A DNA stretch of 64,000 bases from Pseudobdellovibrio sp. GTDB taxonomy: Bacteria; Bdellovibrionota; Bdellovibrionia; Bdellovibrionales; Bdellovibrionaceae. The position numbers were made by a program, and so were the translations under genes. Location: positions 1 through 64,000 of the forward strand of contig JAMPXC010000002.1 of NCBI GenBank assembly GCA_023701385.1. The letters are read 5' to 3'. Positions 18,946 through 29,175 of the stretch are shown here, piece after piece. Positions within the stretch are counted from its first letter, which is position 1, and each line of letters begins with the position of its first letter. Below the pieces are notes generated by a model, which ran no database searches, was not told the origin of the DNA, and was given only the letters and a program-made list of their open reading frames with translations.

Positions 18946-20325
18946 TTATTCAACTTCGTGACTTAATGGGCGTCGCGGAGCTCTAAAGTAAGTACGCGGC
19001 GAAAGATCGAATAAATCTTCCACTTTACTCATGTAGACGCATGCATAACGTTCCATTTGATAGGCAAAGTAACTTTCTTCATTACCAGCGCGCATGAGTT
19101 GGCCCCAGTTCGGGTTGTATAATGCTTGCTGTTTTTTAATTAGCTGACTGATCTGAGTGTCAAAATCACCGATCTCTTTTTGTAACTGATCGATTTTTGA
19201 TTCGTCTACTTTTGTAGAGCGTTCGTATTTTTGCGTCATTAGGTCAGTTAAAATATCTTCTAGTGGCTCTTTTTGTTTCATTAAAGAATCAATTTCAGCC
19301 ATGTAAGGTTCAGCCGTAATGTTTTGTTTGATCTCGTGCTCAAGCTCTTCGATGATCATTGCTGTACGCCAGTTACAATCTTTCTTTAAGCGTAAGATAT
19401 CGCCGTAGATATGGTCACCGATGTAAAGAATGTCATCACCTTCAAGATCAAGTGTTGAAGTAAATTTCTTAGCATTACCACCTTGGTAAACACCCGGAGT
19501 TAATTTGCCTTCAACGTTGGTCATTGTTCCGTCTTCTGGATTTACTTTTAAGAACCTAGAATCTTCGTAGAAGAACTTAGGTTTCTGCGCGAAAGTCACA
19601 ACATACTCAAAAAGATCTACCCAAGATTTGTGGTCTTTTAAAAATGGATTAATCGCATAATCTAATAATAATTTTGAGTAATGAAACTCAGAATTAGTTA
19701 CGATAAAGATTTTTTTACCGTGCTTTTTATATTTTTCTAAAGCGCGAACAACGCTTTCATCTTTGATGATGTAATGTTCAACGTTTTTTCTCACTGCATC
19801 TTTTAAAGATCCGTCGCGGTGAGCTTCATCTAAGGCATCTAATACATCGTCAGCAATGATTGAATACTCAGGTAATTTTAAAGAGGGATCAGAATCTTTT
19901 AAATCTACTAATTGCGAATAAGCATGCGCTAATGAGTATGAGAAAGATGTATCAACCGCTAAATAATCAGACTTAGATAAGTCGATGTAAGTTGAGTGAT
20001 ACATTTTTCTGTGAATTTTGTAGTCTAACGGCTTTAAACCGTGGAACGAATTACGAATCGCTGTGTAACGGTTTAATTTTAATAAATTTCCGCGTTGGCG
20101 GTCGATCACTAATCCGCGAAGAGCGAACTGAAAATCGAATTGAAATTTTCTGATAACTTCAGGGTAGCCTTTTTTAGACACTAATTTGTCGATGATAGTT
20201 GTGTGCGAAAGGCGCTCAAAATTTTCAGTGTTGTAACGGACCAAAGTGTGATCCATATCAAGACCGATGTACTTGATTTTTTTAAGGTTTAAAGTTCTGT
20301 TGACGTAAACTTTTTGTGTCGACAT
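18946..20325 (-). CDS. HAD-IG family 5'-nucleotidase
   Basis: GLDMDHTLVRYN, KIFIVTNSEFHY, ILYIGDHIYGDILRLKK. Confidence 0.88.
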   Translation of the reverse strand: MSTQKVYVNRTLNLKKIKYIGLDMDHTLVRYNTENFERLSHTTIIDKLVSKKGYPEVIRKFQFDFQFALRGLVIDRQRGNLLKLNRYTAIRNSFHGLKPLDYKIHRKMYHSTYIDLSKSDYLAVDTSFSYSLAHAYSQLVDLKDSDPSLKLPEYSIIADDVLDALDEAHRDGSLKDAVRKNVEHYIIKDESVVRALEKYKKHGKKIFIVTNSEFHYSKLLLDYAINPFLKDHKSWVDLFEYVVTFAQKPKFFYEDSRFLKVNPEDGTMTNVEGKLTPGVYQGGNAKKFTSTLDLEGDDILYIGDHIYGDILRLKKDCNWRTAMIIEELEHEIKQNITAEPYMAEIDSLMKQKEPLEDILTDLMTQKYERSTKVDESKIDQLQKEIGDFDTQISQLIKKQQALYNPNWGQLMRAGNEESYFAYQMERYACVYMSKVEDLFDLSPRTYFRAPRRPLSHEVE

Positions 20326-20355
20326 TTTCTACTTTCTGTAAGCTTTTTTTGCTGG

Positions 20356-20712
20356 TTATTTCTCTACTGGTAGTGAAAGTTTATTCCATAGCAACATGCC
20401 ACCAAGCATGTTGTAGGTGTTTTTGATTCCCAGGGAATACGCGTAGGCACTGGCTTGAGCAGAACGCATGCCTGAACGGCAGATAAAGACTACCGGTTTA
20501 TCTGTGGGAATGTTTTTGATCTGGTTTGGAATTTCACCCAACACAACTAATTGAGCATTGTGAACATGTCCAAGTTCGCCGGTGTATTCTTCCGGTTGGC
20601 GCACATCGATCAAAGTTAAGTGAGCAGCATTGCTGTTCACTTCTTCGGCTGTGACATCGAAGACATTTTCAAAATTAGGGTTAGGCAGTTTTTGTTTAAA
20701 TTCATAATCCAT
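20356..20712 (-). CDS. Rhodanese-domain protein
   Basis: LIDVRQPEEYTGELGHVHNA, active-site loop CRSGMRS. Confidence 0.93.
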   Translation of the reverse strand: MDYEFKQKLPNPNFENVFDVTAEEVNSNAAHLTLIDVRQPEEYTGELGHVHNAQLVVLGEIPNQIKNIPTDKPVVFICRSGMRSAQASAYAYSLGIKNTYNMLGGMLLWNKLSLPVEK

Positions 20713-20809
20713 CGGTCAACCAGTATAAGACAAAGCTAAGACGTGCAGCAACAACATTTCCCTTAAGCGATTACGTTTTGACTGAAGTCGTAACAGGATT
20801 AGTATAGCA

Positions 20810-22054
20810 GTGATGAAAAAACCAGACTCCTTCCAACTCTCCCAAGAACAAGCCCACGCCCTCGAAATGTTGCAGTCTGGCGAAAACGTGTTCCTAACTG
20901 GCGGAGCAGGAAGCGGTAAATCCTTTGTTATTAAAGAGCTGACAAAAGATTTAGACCCGAAAACGATGCCTATTTTAGCAAGTACCGGCGCAGCTGCGGT
21001 GCTTCTAGGTGGCCGCACTTTTCACTCGTTTTTTGGTTTAGGAATTATGGAAGGTGGCCCAGACGCTACCTATGAACGCGCCAGTAAAGATGGAAAGGTG
21101 ATGAAGCGCCTATCTCAGGTCGAAGGTTGTATCATTGACGAAATTTCGATGATTCCCGGTGAAGCATTAATGATCGCCGAAGCCTTGGCGCAAAAAGCCC
21201 GCGGTTCAAAATTACCATGGGGTGGCATGCGCATGATCGCCGTCGGTGATTTTGGTCAGCTTCCGCCGGTGACTAAAACAGGGCAAAAAAGAGACTGGTG
21301 TTTTTTAAATCGTGTTTGGGATTCGACAGGCTTTCAGGTTTGCCAGTTAAAGCACAATCAGCGTGTGCAAGATTCAGAATTTTTAGATGTTTTGGCTGAA
21401 ATCCGCAATGGGCGCATGAACCAAAAAGTCGCTGATTTTTTAAATAGCCGTACCAAGCCGCACGATGAAGAACAATCCGGCACAAGATTATTTCCGCGCC
21501 GTGAACAATCGGATAATTACAATCAAAAAAAATTAGCCGAAATTCGTGAGGAAGAATTAAAATACGAAGCCATTTACTTTGGTGAAGAAAAATTTGTGCA
21601 AGGTTTGAAAAAATCGTCGCCAGTTCCCGAGACATTAAAGTTAAAACCTGGTTGCCGAGTGATGTTTCTGAAAAACGACGCCAACAAACGTTGGGTGAAT
21701 GGTACGCGCGGCGTTTTAGTTGGCGAAGAAGATCAGTATTTAATTGTTCGTAAAGACTACGGCCGCGAAGTGAAAGTCGAAAAAATGACCTTTTCTTTGC
21801 TCGATGCTGAAGGAAATGTGAGAGCTAGCGTCATACAATATCCACTGATTCTAGCTTACGCCACAACGATTCATAAATCCCAAGGAGCCACACTCGATGA
21901 GCTGTGGTGCGATTTAAGCGCTCTTTGGGAGCCGGGTCACGCTTACGTGGCCTTATCTAGGCTTAGAGATGCAAGCGGATTACACATAGTTCGGTGGAAT
22001 CCGCGCTCATTTATCGTCGATCCGTTAGTGCAAAAGTTCTATCAAAATCTTTGA
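20810..22054 (+). CDS. PIF1-like ATP-dependent DNA helicase
   Basis: Walker A GGAGSGKS, IIDEISMI, GDFGQLPPV, YATTIHKSQGATLDE, YVALSRLRDASGL. Confidence 0.92.
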   Translation: MMKKPDSFQLSQEQAHALEMLQSGENVFLTGGAGSGKSFVIKELTKDLDPKTMPILASTGAAAVLLGGRTFHSFFGLGIMEGGPDATYERASKDGKVMKRLSQVEGCIIDEISMIPGEALMIAEALAQKARGSKLPWGGMRMIAVGDFGQLPPVTKTGQKRDWCFLNRVWDSTGFQVCQLKHNQRVQDSEFLDVLAEIRNGRMNQKVADFLNSRTKPHDEEQSGTRLFPRREQSDNYNQKKLAEIREEELKYEAIYFGEEKFVQGLKKSSPVPETLKLKPGCRVMFLKNDANKRWVNGTRGVLVGEEDQYLIVRKDYGREVKVEKMTFSLLDAEGNVRASVIQYPLILAYATTIHKSQGATLDELWCDLSALWEPGHAYVALSRLRDASGLHIVRWNPRSFIVDPLVQKFYQNL

Positions 22055-22090
22055 CCCCACTTTAAGCCTCTTGCTAGATTGAAGCATTAA

Positions 22091-22132
22091 ATTTGGCGCA
22101 GCCAAATATTAAATAATGGCGCAGCCAAATAT
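22091..22132 (+). repeat. Two direct copies of TGGCGCAGCCAAATAT, each centred on a short palindrome
   Basis: 22094-22109 and 22117-22132 are identical 16-mers with 23-nt period, just upstream of hppD. Confidence 0.85.
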
Positions 22133-22152
22133 GTAATTTAAGAGAGGTTTAA

Positions 22153-23250
22153 ATGAAAACTTTTGCTCCGACTCCTGTGACTATTGATTGGTCAAAAGCG
22201 AAAATCACTGAAAAAAATCCGATCGGTCTTTATGGCGTGGATTTCTTAGAATACTCTGGCCCAGATGCAGCTTTATTCGAAGGTTTATTTACTCGTTTAG
22301 GAATGACTGAAATCGGTTCGATCCCAGGTAAAAAAATTAAACTTTACCGCCAAGGTGACATCAATTTTATTTTAAATACTGAACCAGGTACATTTGCTGT
22401 TGAGTTTGCTAAAAAGCATGGTCCTTCAGTTGTTTCTTCTGGCTTTCGTGTAGCTGACGCTGAAAAAGCTTTTGCAAACGCAGTTGCTCGTGGGGCTAAA
22501 GCTTACGATGGTAACGAAGCTTCTCGTGGGGCTACTCCATTCTTAGCAATCTACGGTATCGGTGATTCTTTAGTTTATTTCATTGACGAAAAAGCTCACA
22601 ACAAACTTTACGCTGAAATTTTCGGTATTAAAGACAACAACAACTTACGCCCTAAAGGTTTAGGTATGAGAGTTATCGATCATTTCACTAACAATGTACC
22701 AAAAGGCGAAATGAACAAGTGGAGTAGTTTTTACGAAAACATTTTCAATTTCTATGAAGCCAAATACTTTGATATCGAAGGCAAGTCGACCGGCTTACTT
22801 TCACAAGCCATGCGTTCACCATGTGGATTGTTTTCTATTCCAATTAATGAACCTAAAGATTCTAAATCTCAAATTCAAGAATACTTAGATGAATATAAAG
22901 GTTCGGGCATTCAGCATATCGCTCTAACAACAGATGATATTATTCCAACTCTTGAAAATTTAACTTCGAACAAAGTTGAATTTTTAGCAGCTCCTCCTCA
23001 CACGTATTACGGAATGTTAAAAGACCGTTTACCGATGGTGACAGAAGATATCGACCGCTTAGAAAAAAATGCAATCTTAGTTGATGGCGATCATGATGGT
23101 TACTTACTTCAGATCTTTACTAAAAACGTTATCGGTCCTGTTTTCTTTGAAGTGATTCAACGTAAAGGTCACGATGGTTTTGGTAACGGTAACTTCCAAG
23201 CGTTATTCGATGCGATCGAAGCTGATCAACGCGCAAGAGGATATTTATAA
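22153..23250 (+). CDS. hppD: 4-hydroxyphenylpyruvate dioxygenase
   Basis: Two-domain extradiol-type fold; GSGIQHIALTTDDI, DGYLLQIFTKNVIGPVFFEVIQRKGHDGFGNGNFQALF. Confidence 0.94.
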   Translation: MKTFAPTPVTIDWSKAKITEKNPIGLYGVDFLEYSGPDAALFEGLFTRLGMTEIGSIPGKKIKLYRQGDINFILNTEPGTFAVEFAKKHGPSVVSSGFRVADAEKAFANAVARGAKAYDGNEASRGATPFLAIYGIGDSLVYFIDEKAHNKLYAEIFGIKDNNNLRPKGLGMRVIDHFTNNVPKGEMNKWSSFYENIFNFYEAKYFDIEGKSTGLLSQAMRSPCGLFSIPINEPKDSKSQIQEYLDEYKGSGIQHIALTTDDIIPTLENLTSNKVEFLAAPPHTYYGMLKDRLPMVTEDIDRLEKNAILVDGDHDGYLLQIFTKNVIGPVFFEVIQRKGHDGFGNGNFQALFDAIEADQRARGYL

Positions 23251-24377
23251 TGCATCAATATTCACAAGGTAAAAGTCATACCCAAGGCCATAAAGGAATT
23301 CCTGAAGGCCAGTTCGAAGAAGAGCATGGCCGTAAAGGTTTTTACGGACCAGTTTCTCACTTATTAAAAGATAAAGCTCCCACTCGTTGGACAAGTATCG
23401 AAGGTCCTTTAAAGCCGCACTTGTATGATTTAGTTCCGTGCCAGTATGAAAATGGTAAGTGGAACCGTTTGTTATTTAACAACGACGTTGTGATTTATTC
23501 GCAGTGGAATAAAAAGACTGATCTATCTAAGGGTAAAACAGTTCTTCCAGCTTTAAGAAACGTGGATGGCGAAACTTTATATTTCGTGCACACGGGTTCT
23601 GGAAAAGTTTTAACTGAGTACGGTTTATTAAAATTCAAAGTGGGTAGTTACGTATCGATTCCAAAATCTTTACACCACACAATCATCTTTGAAGAAGACA
23701 CGCAGTTTTTAATTATTGAATCTTTAGTAGGTATGTACCGTGAGCCAGACCGCGGAATGGTCGGACGTAATGCGTTCTACGATTTAGCAGCGCTTGGTAA
23801 ACCAAACTTAGAAGAACTTTACGCTTACAAAAAAGCGAACAACGTTGAATCATTAGAAATCAATATCCGTCGCGCCGGCACGGTGACTAAATTTACTTAT
23901 GATGAATGTGTGTACGATACGGTTGCGTGGAAAGGCGATTACTTTCCATTCACATTACATATCGACGATATGATGCCGATGATGTCTCACCGTGTTCACT
24001 TACCACCTTCAACGCACACTACATTTGCGGCGAATGGTTTTGTGGTTTGTACCTTCTTACCTCGTCTTATCGAAACTGATAAAGACGCGCTTAAAGTTCC
24101 ATTCTATCACCAAAATATTGATTATGATGAAGTGTTATTTTATCACGCGGGAAATTTCTTTAGCCGTGATAATTTACACGCGAACATGATGACATTCCAC
24201 CCAGCGGGTATGCCACATGGACCGCACCCAAAAGCCTTTGCAGCGGCAGCGGCGAATCCTAAAACATTCACTGATGAAGTGGCTGTAATGATTGATACGC
24301 AACGTCCGTTACAAGTTGATCCTTACATTGAAAAAACAGAAGTTAATTCTTACTGGCAATCATGGATGAAAAAATAG
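23250..24377 (+). CDS. hmgA: Homogentisate 1,2-dioxygenase
   Basis: Cupin-type protein with PAGMPHGPHPKAFA; starts 1 nt inside the hppD stop. Confidence 0.88.
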   Translation: MHQYSQGKSHTQGHKGIPEGQFEEEHGRKGFYGPVSHLLKDKAPTRWTSIEGPLKPHLYDLVPCQYENGKWNRLLFNNDVVIYSQWNKKTDLSKGKTVLPALRNVDGETLYFVHTGSGKVLTEYGLLKFKVGSYVSIPKSLHHTIIFEEDTQFLIIESLVGMYREPDRGMVGRNAFYDLAALGKPNLEELYAYKKANNVESLEINIRRAGTVTKFTYDECVYDTVAWKGDYFPFTLHIDDMMPMMSHRVHLPPSTHTTFAANGFVVCTFLPRLIETDKDALKVPFYHQNIDYDEVLFYHAGNFFSRDNLHANMMTFHPAGMPHGPHPKAFAAAAANPKTFTDEVAVMIDTQRPLQVDPYIEKTEVNSYWQSWMKK

Positions 24378-25465
24378 CTCCACATAAGGGAGACTTTCTT
24401 TCAGACGAGCAAGCCATGCAATTGGCTCTTCAGGAGGCGTACAAAGGTGCGCCTTTTGTGTCTCCTAATCCGTTAGTGGGCTGTGTGATTCTGGATGAGA
24501 ACGGAAGATTTTTAGCAAGCGGGTATCACCATAAATACGGTGAACCGCACGCTGAAGTCGATGCTTATCGTAAATTAACGGATACCGAATTAAAAGATGC
24601 GCAAGTGTTTGTAACGCTAGAACCTTGCGCGCATGAAGGTAAAACACCGTCTTGTGCAAAGGCTTTGGCTAAGATGTCTTTAAAGTCTGTGGTTTACGGA
24701 TTGCAAGATCCAAACCCATTAGTGGCCGGGCAAGGTGCAGACATAGTACGTGCCGCTGGCATTAAATGTTCAGAGTATCAAGGCGTTTTAAAAGCCGATC
24801 TTGAAGATGTGGCCGAAGTGTTTTTAAAAAATTTCAGAGAGAAAAAAACGTTTGTTGCAGCTAAAGTCGCGCAGTCATTAGACGGCCAAATCGCACTAGC
24901 CAGTGGCGAAAGTAAATGGATTACATCTGAAGCTTCACGTGAATTCGTGCACGAGCTTCGTTCGTGGTATGACGCGGTTTTAGTTGGCCGTAATACGATT
25001 GAAACAGATAATCCGTCTTTAAATATTCGTCATCCGCGTATTAGAAAAGAAAACTATTTAATCGTTCTTGATCCGCAGGGAAAAATCTTAGCGAAAGCGA
25101 GTTCGTATAAATTTTCTGAGACGCGCGCTAAAGATAAAATCATTTTCGCGGTTCAAACCGATGTGCAATCTGCTGTGTACCAAGTTTTAAAGTTTAAAGA
25201 TTTACAAGATTTATTAAACCAACTTTGGGATTTAAAAATTAAATCGATCTTTATCGAAGGCGGCGCAAGAACTTATTCAAGCTTCTTACAAAATAAACTG
25301 ATTGATCGCTTACACGCTTTTGTTGCGCCAGTTTTAATCGGACAAAAAAATGGGTTATCTTGGTCGAACGATTTTGCAATCAGCACATTAAGTGAAAAAA
25401 TCGTCTTAACAAATGTGAAACATAAAACTTTTGGTCACGATCTTTATTTAACAGGAAGGATGTAA
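24362..25465 (+). CDS. ribD: Bifunctional riboflavin biosynthesis deaminase/reductase
   Basis: SPNPLVGCVI, HAEVDA, VTLEPCAHEGKTPSCAKAL, AKVAQSLDGQIALASGESKWIT. Confidence 0.94.
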   Translation: MDEKIAPHKGDFLSDEQAMQLALQEAYKGAPFVSPNPLVGCVILDENGRFLASGYHHKYGEPHAEVDAYRKLTDTELKDAQVFVTLEPCAHEGKTPSCAKALAKMSLKSVVYGLQDPNPLVAGQGADIVRAAGIKCSEYQGVLKADLEDVAEVFLKNFREKKTFVAAKVAQSLDGQIALASGESKWITSEASREFVHELRSWYDAVLVGRNTIETDNPSLNIRHPRIRKENYLIVLDPQGKILAKASSYKFSETRAKDKIIFAVQTDVQSAVYQVLKFKDLQDLLNQLWDLKIKSIFIEGGARTYSSFLQNKLIDRLHAFVAPVLIGQKNGLSWSNDFAISTLSEKIVLTNVKHKTFGHDLYLTGRM

Positions 25466-25467
25466 AG

Positions 25468-26559
25468 ATGCCTCAAACACCTAAACGTCTATTTGATACC
25501 ACACACTTTCTTTCAATTACGTCAGTTGTGGTGATGATGTTGGTGTTTTCAGTAGGCGTTTCTTCGCCGTGGTTTTTAATTATCGCGATTGCGTTTTTAG
25601 GTGTGTCCGTGATGACTTCGGTTCACCATGCTGAAGTGATTGCCTTGCGTGTTGGCCCATCCTTAGGCGCATTGATTTTAGCGTTATCAGTAACAGTGAT
25701 CGAGGTAGGATTGATCGTTTCACTTATGACTAACAATACACCAGAGTCAGCCGTTGTTGCGCGTGATACGGTGTTTGCCGCTGTTATTATTGTCACGAAC
25801 GGGATTGTCGGTGTGTGTTTATTATTAGGTGGTCTTCGTTATCGTGAATTAGGTTTTCATGTGCAAGGTGCCAGTTCATTACTGGCGATCCTAGCCGTGT
25901 TAGCGGGGATCACCATGGTTCTTCCGAATTACACAACGTCAACAGCCGCTTCAACGTATAGCACAGGGCAATTAATTTTTGTCGCGGCAGCTTGTTTAGT
26001 ACTTTATGGAATCTTGGTTTATTTTCAAACGAAGACACACAAAGATTATTTTGAAGTCGAAGCAACTCCTGAAGAGCAAGAAGATCCGACAAAACCACCA
26101 TCACGCCGTTTAACGATCTTAAGCTTTATCTGCTTAGTGGTAAGTCTAGGCGCAGTGATCGGTTTAGCTAAATCGCTAAGCCCTGCAATTGAAGCTGGGG
26201 TGACTGCAATGAATGCACCACGTGCTGCGGTCGGTATTGTGATTGCCTTACTTGTCTTACTTCCAGAAACTTGGGCCGCTATTTCAGCAGCTCGTGCGAA
26301 TCAACTTCAGACAAGTTTAAACTTAGCACTGGGTTCGGGCGCGGCCTCAATTGCTTTAACTATTCCGGTTGTCAGTGTTTTCTCTCTCATGACAAACAGA
26401 ACATTAACATTAGGCCTGGATCCAAAAGGCACAGCGTTTTTATTATTAACATTTATCGTGGGTGGGCTAACTCTAGGGACGGGTAGAACAACAGCACTTC
26501 AAGGTGCTACGCATTTAGTGTTGCTGCTTTCATACCTTGTGATGTCTTTTATTCCTTAA
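25468..26559 (+). CDS. Calcium:proton antiporter-like protein (ChaA/CaCA family)
   Basis: Polytopic membrane protein; HHAEVIALRVGPSLGALILALSVTVIEVGLIVSLM resembles the CaCA alpha repeat. Confidence 0.8.
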   Translation: MPQTPKRLFDTTHFLSITSVVVMMLVFSVGVSSPWFLIIAIAFLGVSVMTSVHHAEVIALRVGPSLGALILALSVTVIEVGLIVSLMTNNTPESAVVARDTVFAAVIIVTNGIVGVCLLLGGLRYRELGFHVQGASSLLAILAVLAGITMVLPNYTTSTAASTYSTGQLIFVAAACLVLYGILVYFQTKTHKDYFEVEATPEEQEDPTKPPSRRLTILSFICLVVSLGAVIGLAKSLSPAIEAGVTAMNAPRAAVGIVIALLVLLPETWAAISAARANQLQTSLNLALGSGAASIALTIPVVSVFSLMTNRTLTLGLDPKGTAFLLLTFIVGGLTLGTGRTTALQGATHLVLLLSYLVMSFIP

Positions 26560-26812
26560 AACGCACATGAGTCAGAAACTGCGATTTTTTAGGGTTGTTT
26601 TATTTTCCGTTATTTTTATCAGCTTTGATTTTGGTGATTACGCTTTACCGCGTGGCTTTTGCAAAAAGGTTATTAGACGTTCGTTCCTAGATCTTCTTGA
26701 TTTGTAATCAAGACCATTGTCCTGTGACGATGGCATCTTACGGACAGGGGATTTAAAATCCTTACGTGATGTTCAGACTAACAGGGACGGGAGTTGCTAA
26801 GGCTATCCGCTG

Positions 26813-27916
26813 TTATTTCTGAGGGCGAAGTGGGCCTAAGTATTTTTCAACGTGTTTTACCACGTCTTTTAAATGGCGCGCGGGAAAGATCGAAGCCAAA
26901 TAGCGCGTCGTTGGCTCATAATAGTAATCTTTTAAGATCGTTTTACCATTTTTATCTTTAGCATATTTTAAATACACAATAGCCGATGATTTACGGTCGA
27001 TATCACGCTGATACGCCACAAAATTACCTAAAGAATAAAAAATAACGGTTTCACGCTTATCAGCAGTTGTGTAAGTTTCCATTGGTTGCAGCACATGGGG
27101 GTGTGAACCGATCACCGCACTAGCTCCGGCTTCTAAAGCGGCGTGGGCTAGATCAATTTGCATTTTTGAAGCTGTGTCTTTGTATTCAATGCCCCAGTGC
27201 GGAGTAAAAATAATTAAGTCAGGTTTTTTGTAAGCGATCACTTGCTCGATGGTTTTTAAAACTTCATCACGCTGCTCATAGCATAGAAGCAGTTGTTTTT
27301 TTCGATCATTAAAGCCATTCAGTATTTCAGTGCAGCCGACCCAGGCAATCGTAAAGTCTTTCACTTTAGTGATTGTGTAAAAAGGATCGTCGGTTCCAGA
27401 TTTACGAACACCGATAAAAGGCATTCCTTTTTTATTTAAAGCATCGATTGTTGAATCAATACCTTTCCAACCGCGATCCAAAGAATGGTTATTCACGTTT
27501 GAAACAATATCGACTCCCGTTTTTTTTAAAGCATCAATTAAAGTTGGGTGGTAATTAAATAATAAATCAGTACCACTATAAACTTCGTTATCGTAGATAA
27601 AACCGACATCGCCTTTATTTTTTAATTTGTTACTAATGCCTAAGGCCGTTGGACCTTCTAGATTCAGATAAGAAAAATCAGCAGCAGCAAATAGCGGAAA
27701 AGTTTTCTCCCAGATTTTTGAAAAATCGTGTTTAGGATCTTGCATGACTTTTTTGTACAGATCCTGGTGGATAATCAGATCGCCCGTGAAAGAAAGAACT
27801 ACGTCAGAGCTAGAGACTGTCGAACTTACCGACGTGACAGCACTCGCACCTGGACTTTCAGCCAGTGCTAAAGATAAGCCTAAAAATGTTGCAATAAGTA
27901 AAAGTCCTAAATTCAT
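26813..27916 (-). CDS. CapA-family metallophosphoesterase-like protein
   Basis: LSFTGDLIIHQ, NLEGPTALG, NNHSLDRGWKGIDST, TPHWGIEY, VIGSHPHVLQPME. Confidence 0.9.
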   Translation of the reverse strand: MNLGLLLIATFLGLSLALAESPGASAVTSVSSTVSSSDVVLSFTGDLIIHQDLYKKVMQDPKHDFSKIWEKTFPLFAAADFSYLNLEGPTALGISNKLKNKGDVGFIYDNEVYSGTDLLFNYHPTLIDALKKTGVDIVSNVNNHSLDRGWKGIDSTIDALNKKGMPFIGVRKSGTDDPFYTITKVKDFTIAWVGCTEILNGFNDRKKQLLLCYEQRDEVLKTIEQVIAYKKPDLIIFTPHWGIEYKDTASKMQIDLAHAALEAGASAVIGSHPHVLQPMETYTTADKRETVIFYSLGNFVAYQRDIDRKSSAIVYLKYAKDKNGKTILKDYYYEPTTRYLASIFPARHLKDVVKHVEKYLGPLRPQK

Positions 27917-28001
27917 TTTTTAAATCAAATATAATTTGAAACTGCTTTGTCTAGTCTATGGTCCAGTTACTAATAGTCAATGGCGTTGGTAGAATTAAGT
28001 T

Positions 28002-28370
28002 ATGAACGATGATGGTAGTCATAATTCGCAAAAAGGTACTTTAAAATCTGAGTGGACACTTCTTTTAGACAGTTTTGTCGAGGAAGAAAACCCCAAAGCC
28101 ACAGTGATTCAAGGGCTTCCGCAAGAGTTTATTCATGAAACTATGCGTGAATTGAGTGTGCAGAAGCACTCCCTATTTCAGCAAATCGAAGACGTTAAAG
28201 CCCAAATCGAAGAAACCCATGTGGTGATCGAAAACCTACAGCTTGTAGGGTCAGACACTCAAGGGGCGCATAACCGTATTGCCGATCTTCATGAGCAGGG
28301 CGCAACGTTAACTGAAACAATCCATACTTTGGATAAAAAGATCAAGAAAGTCAGAACCTTAGCTGGCTAG
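28002..28370 (+). CDS. Coiled-coil hypothetical protein
   Basis: 122 aa, heptad-like heavily charged C-terminal half. Confidence 0.65.
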   Translation: MNDDGSHNSQKGTLKSEWTLLLDSFVEEENPKATVIQGLPQEFIHETMRELSVQKHSLFQQIEDVKAQIEETHVVIENLQLVGSDTQGAHNRIADLHEQGATLTETIHTLDKKIKKVRTLAG

Positions 28371-28383
28371 AATTTTTTAATAA

Positions 28384-29175
28384 TTAGTCTTGCGAGTCTT
28401 TACGCGGATTTAATTCTTTAAGTTCGCGCAGTTTGCGAATACTTTGTTGTAACACGATTTCTAATACACGAAACTCTTTAGCCGATGGTGTGTTTTGTAA
28501 AAGCATGCGTTTTAAAGTCGTGTACACGTTGATCTTTTTCTTATCGAGAGAAAAACCCATTTCCGTTAACCACGTACGTAAACTTGCATCTGGAAAAATA
28601 CCTTCTTCTTTTTTCTGAAGAGATTTTGGTTTTTGTTGTCCTTCTAACTTAGTGCGATCACCACCAAATACAGAACGTGAAATAAACATCGCAAGTAATG
28701 TCGCTTGCGCTAAGTTTAGTGACGTGTTGTCACCATAAGTTGGAATCGAACAGCAGAAGTTCGCATGCGAAATATCTTCTGCACTTAAACCAGCATCTTC
28801 CGGCCCGAAAACAATGTGCACTACAAAAGGTTCATCAGATTTTTTTTTGATTTCGGTATTTGTTTCTGCGAAATATTGTAAAGTCGATTGTAAATCTTGT
28901 GCCTGGCGGCCACGGCCATCGCGCGCTGTCGTTGCGATCATTAAACCTTGGGGTTCATTTTTAAAAAATTCGCCCCAGTCTTTATAAACTTTACGGTTTT
29001 GAAGAGCGTACTGTCCGGTTGCTGCTGCCTGCTGAGCTTCAAAGGTCACTTCAGTTTGGGGCGCTAAAAGAATTAAATTTTTAAAACCCATATTGGCCAT
29101 AGCCCTTGAGGCGGCACCAATATTTCGTTCATAAAGAGATTTAATTAAGACAATTCGTACATCTAGCTTACGCAT
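28384..29175 (-). CDS. TrmH/SpoU-family RNA methyltransferase (TrmJ-like)
   Basis: IVLIKSLYERNIGAASRAMANMGF, VFGPEDAGLS, IPTYGDNTSLNLAQA. Confidence 0.9.
   Translation of the reverse strand: MRKLDVRIVLIKSLYERNIGAASRAMANMGFKNLILLAPQTEVTFEAQQAAATGQYALQNRKVYKDWGEFFKNEPQGLMIATTARDGRGRQAQDLQSTLQYFAETNTEIKKKSDEPFVVHIVFGPEDAGLSAEDISHANFCCSIPTYGDNTSLNLAQATLLAMFISRSVFGGDRTKLEGQQKPKSLQKKEEGIFPDASLRTWLTEMGFSLDKKKINVYTTLKRMLLQNTPSAKEFRVLEIVLQQSIRKLRELKELNPRKDSQD

Noticed and set aside
20716-21018. 100 aa minus-strand ORF over the start of the PIF1-like helicase
   Set aside because: Overlaps the highly conserved Walker A region of the helicase on the opposite strand.
26668-26790. tRNA-Thr(TGT) and tRNA-Leu(TAA) candidates from anticodon-arm-like hairpins
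   Set aside because: The arms are only about 53 nt apart and no D-arm, T-arm (GTTCRA) or acceptor pairing could be found for either.
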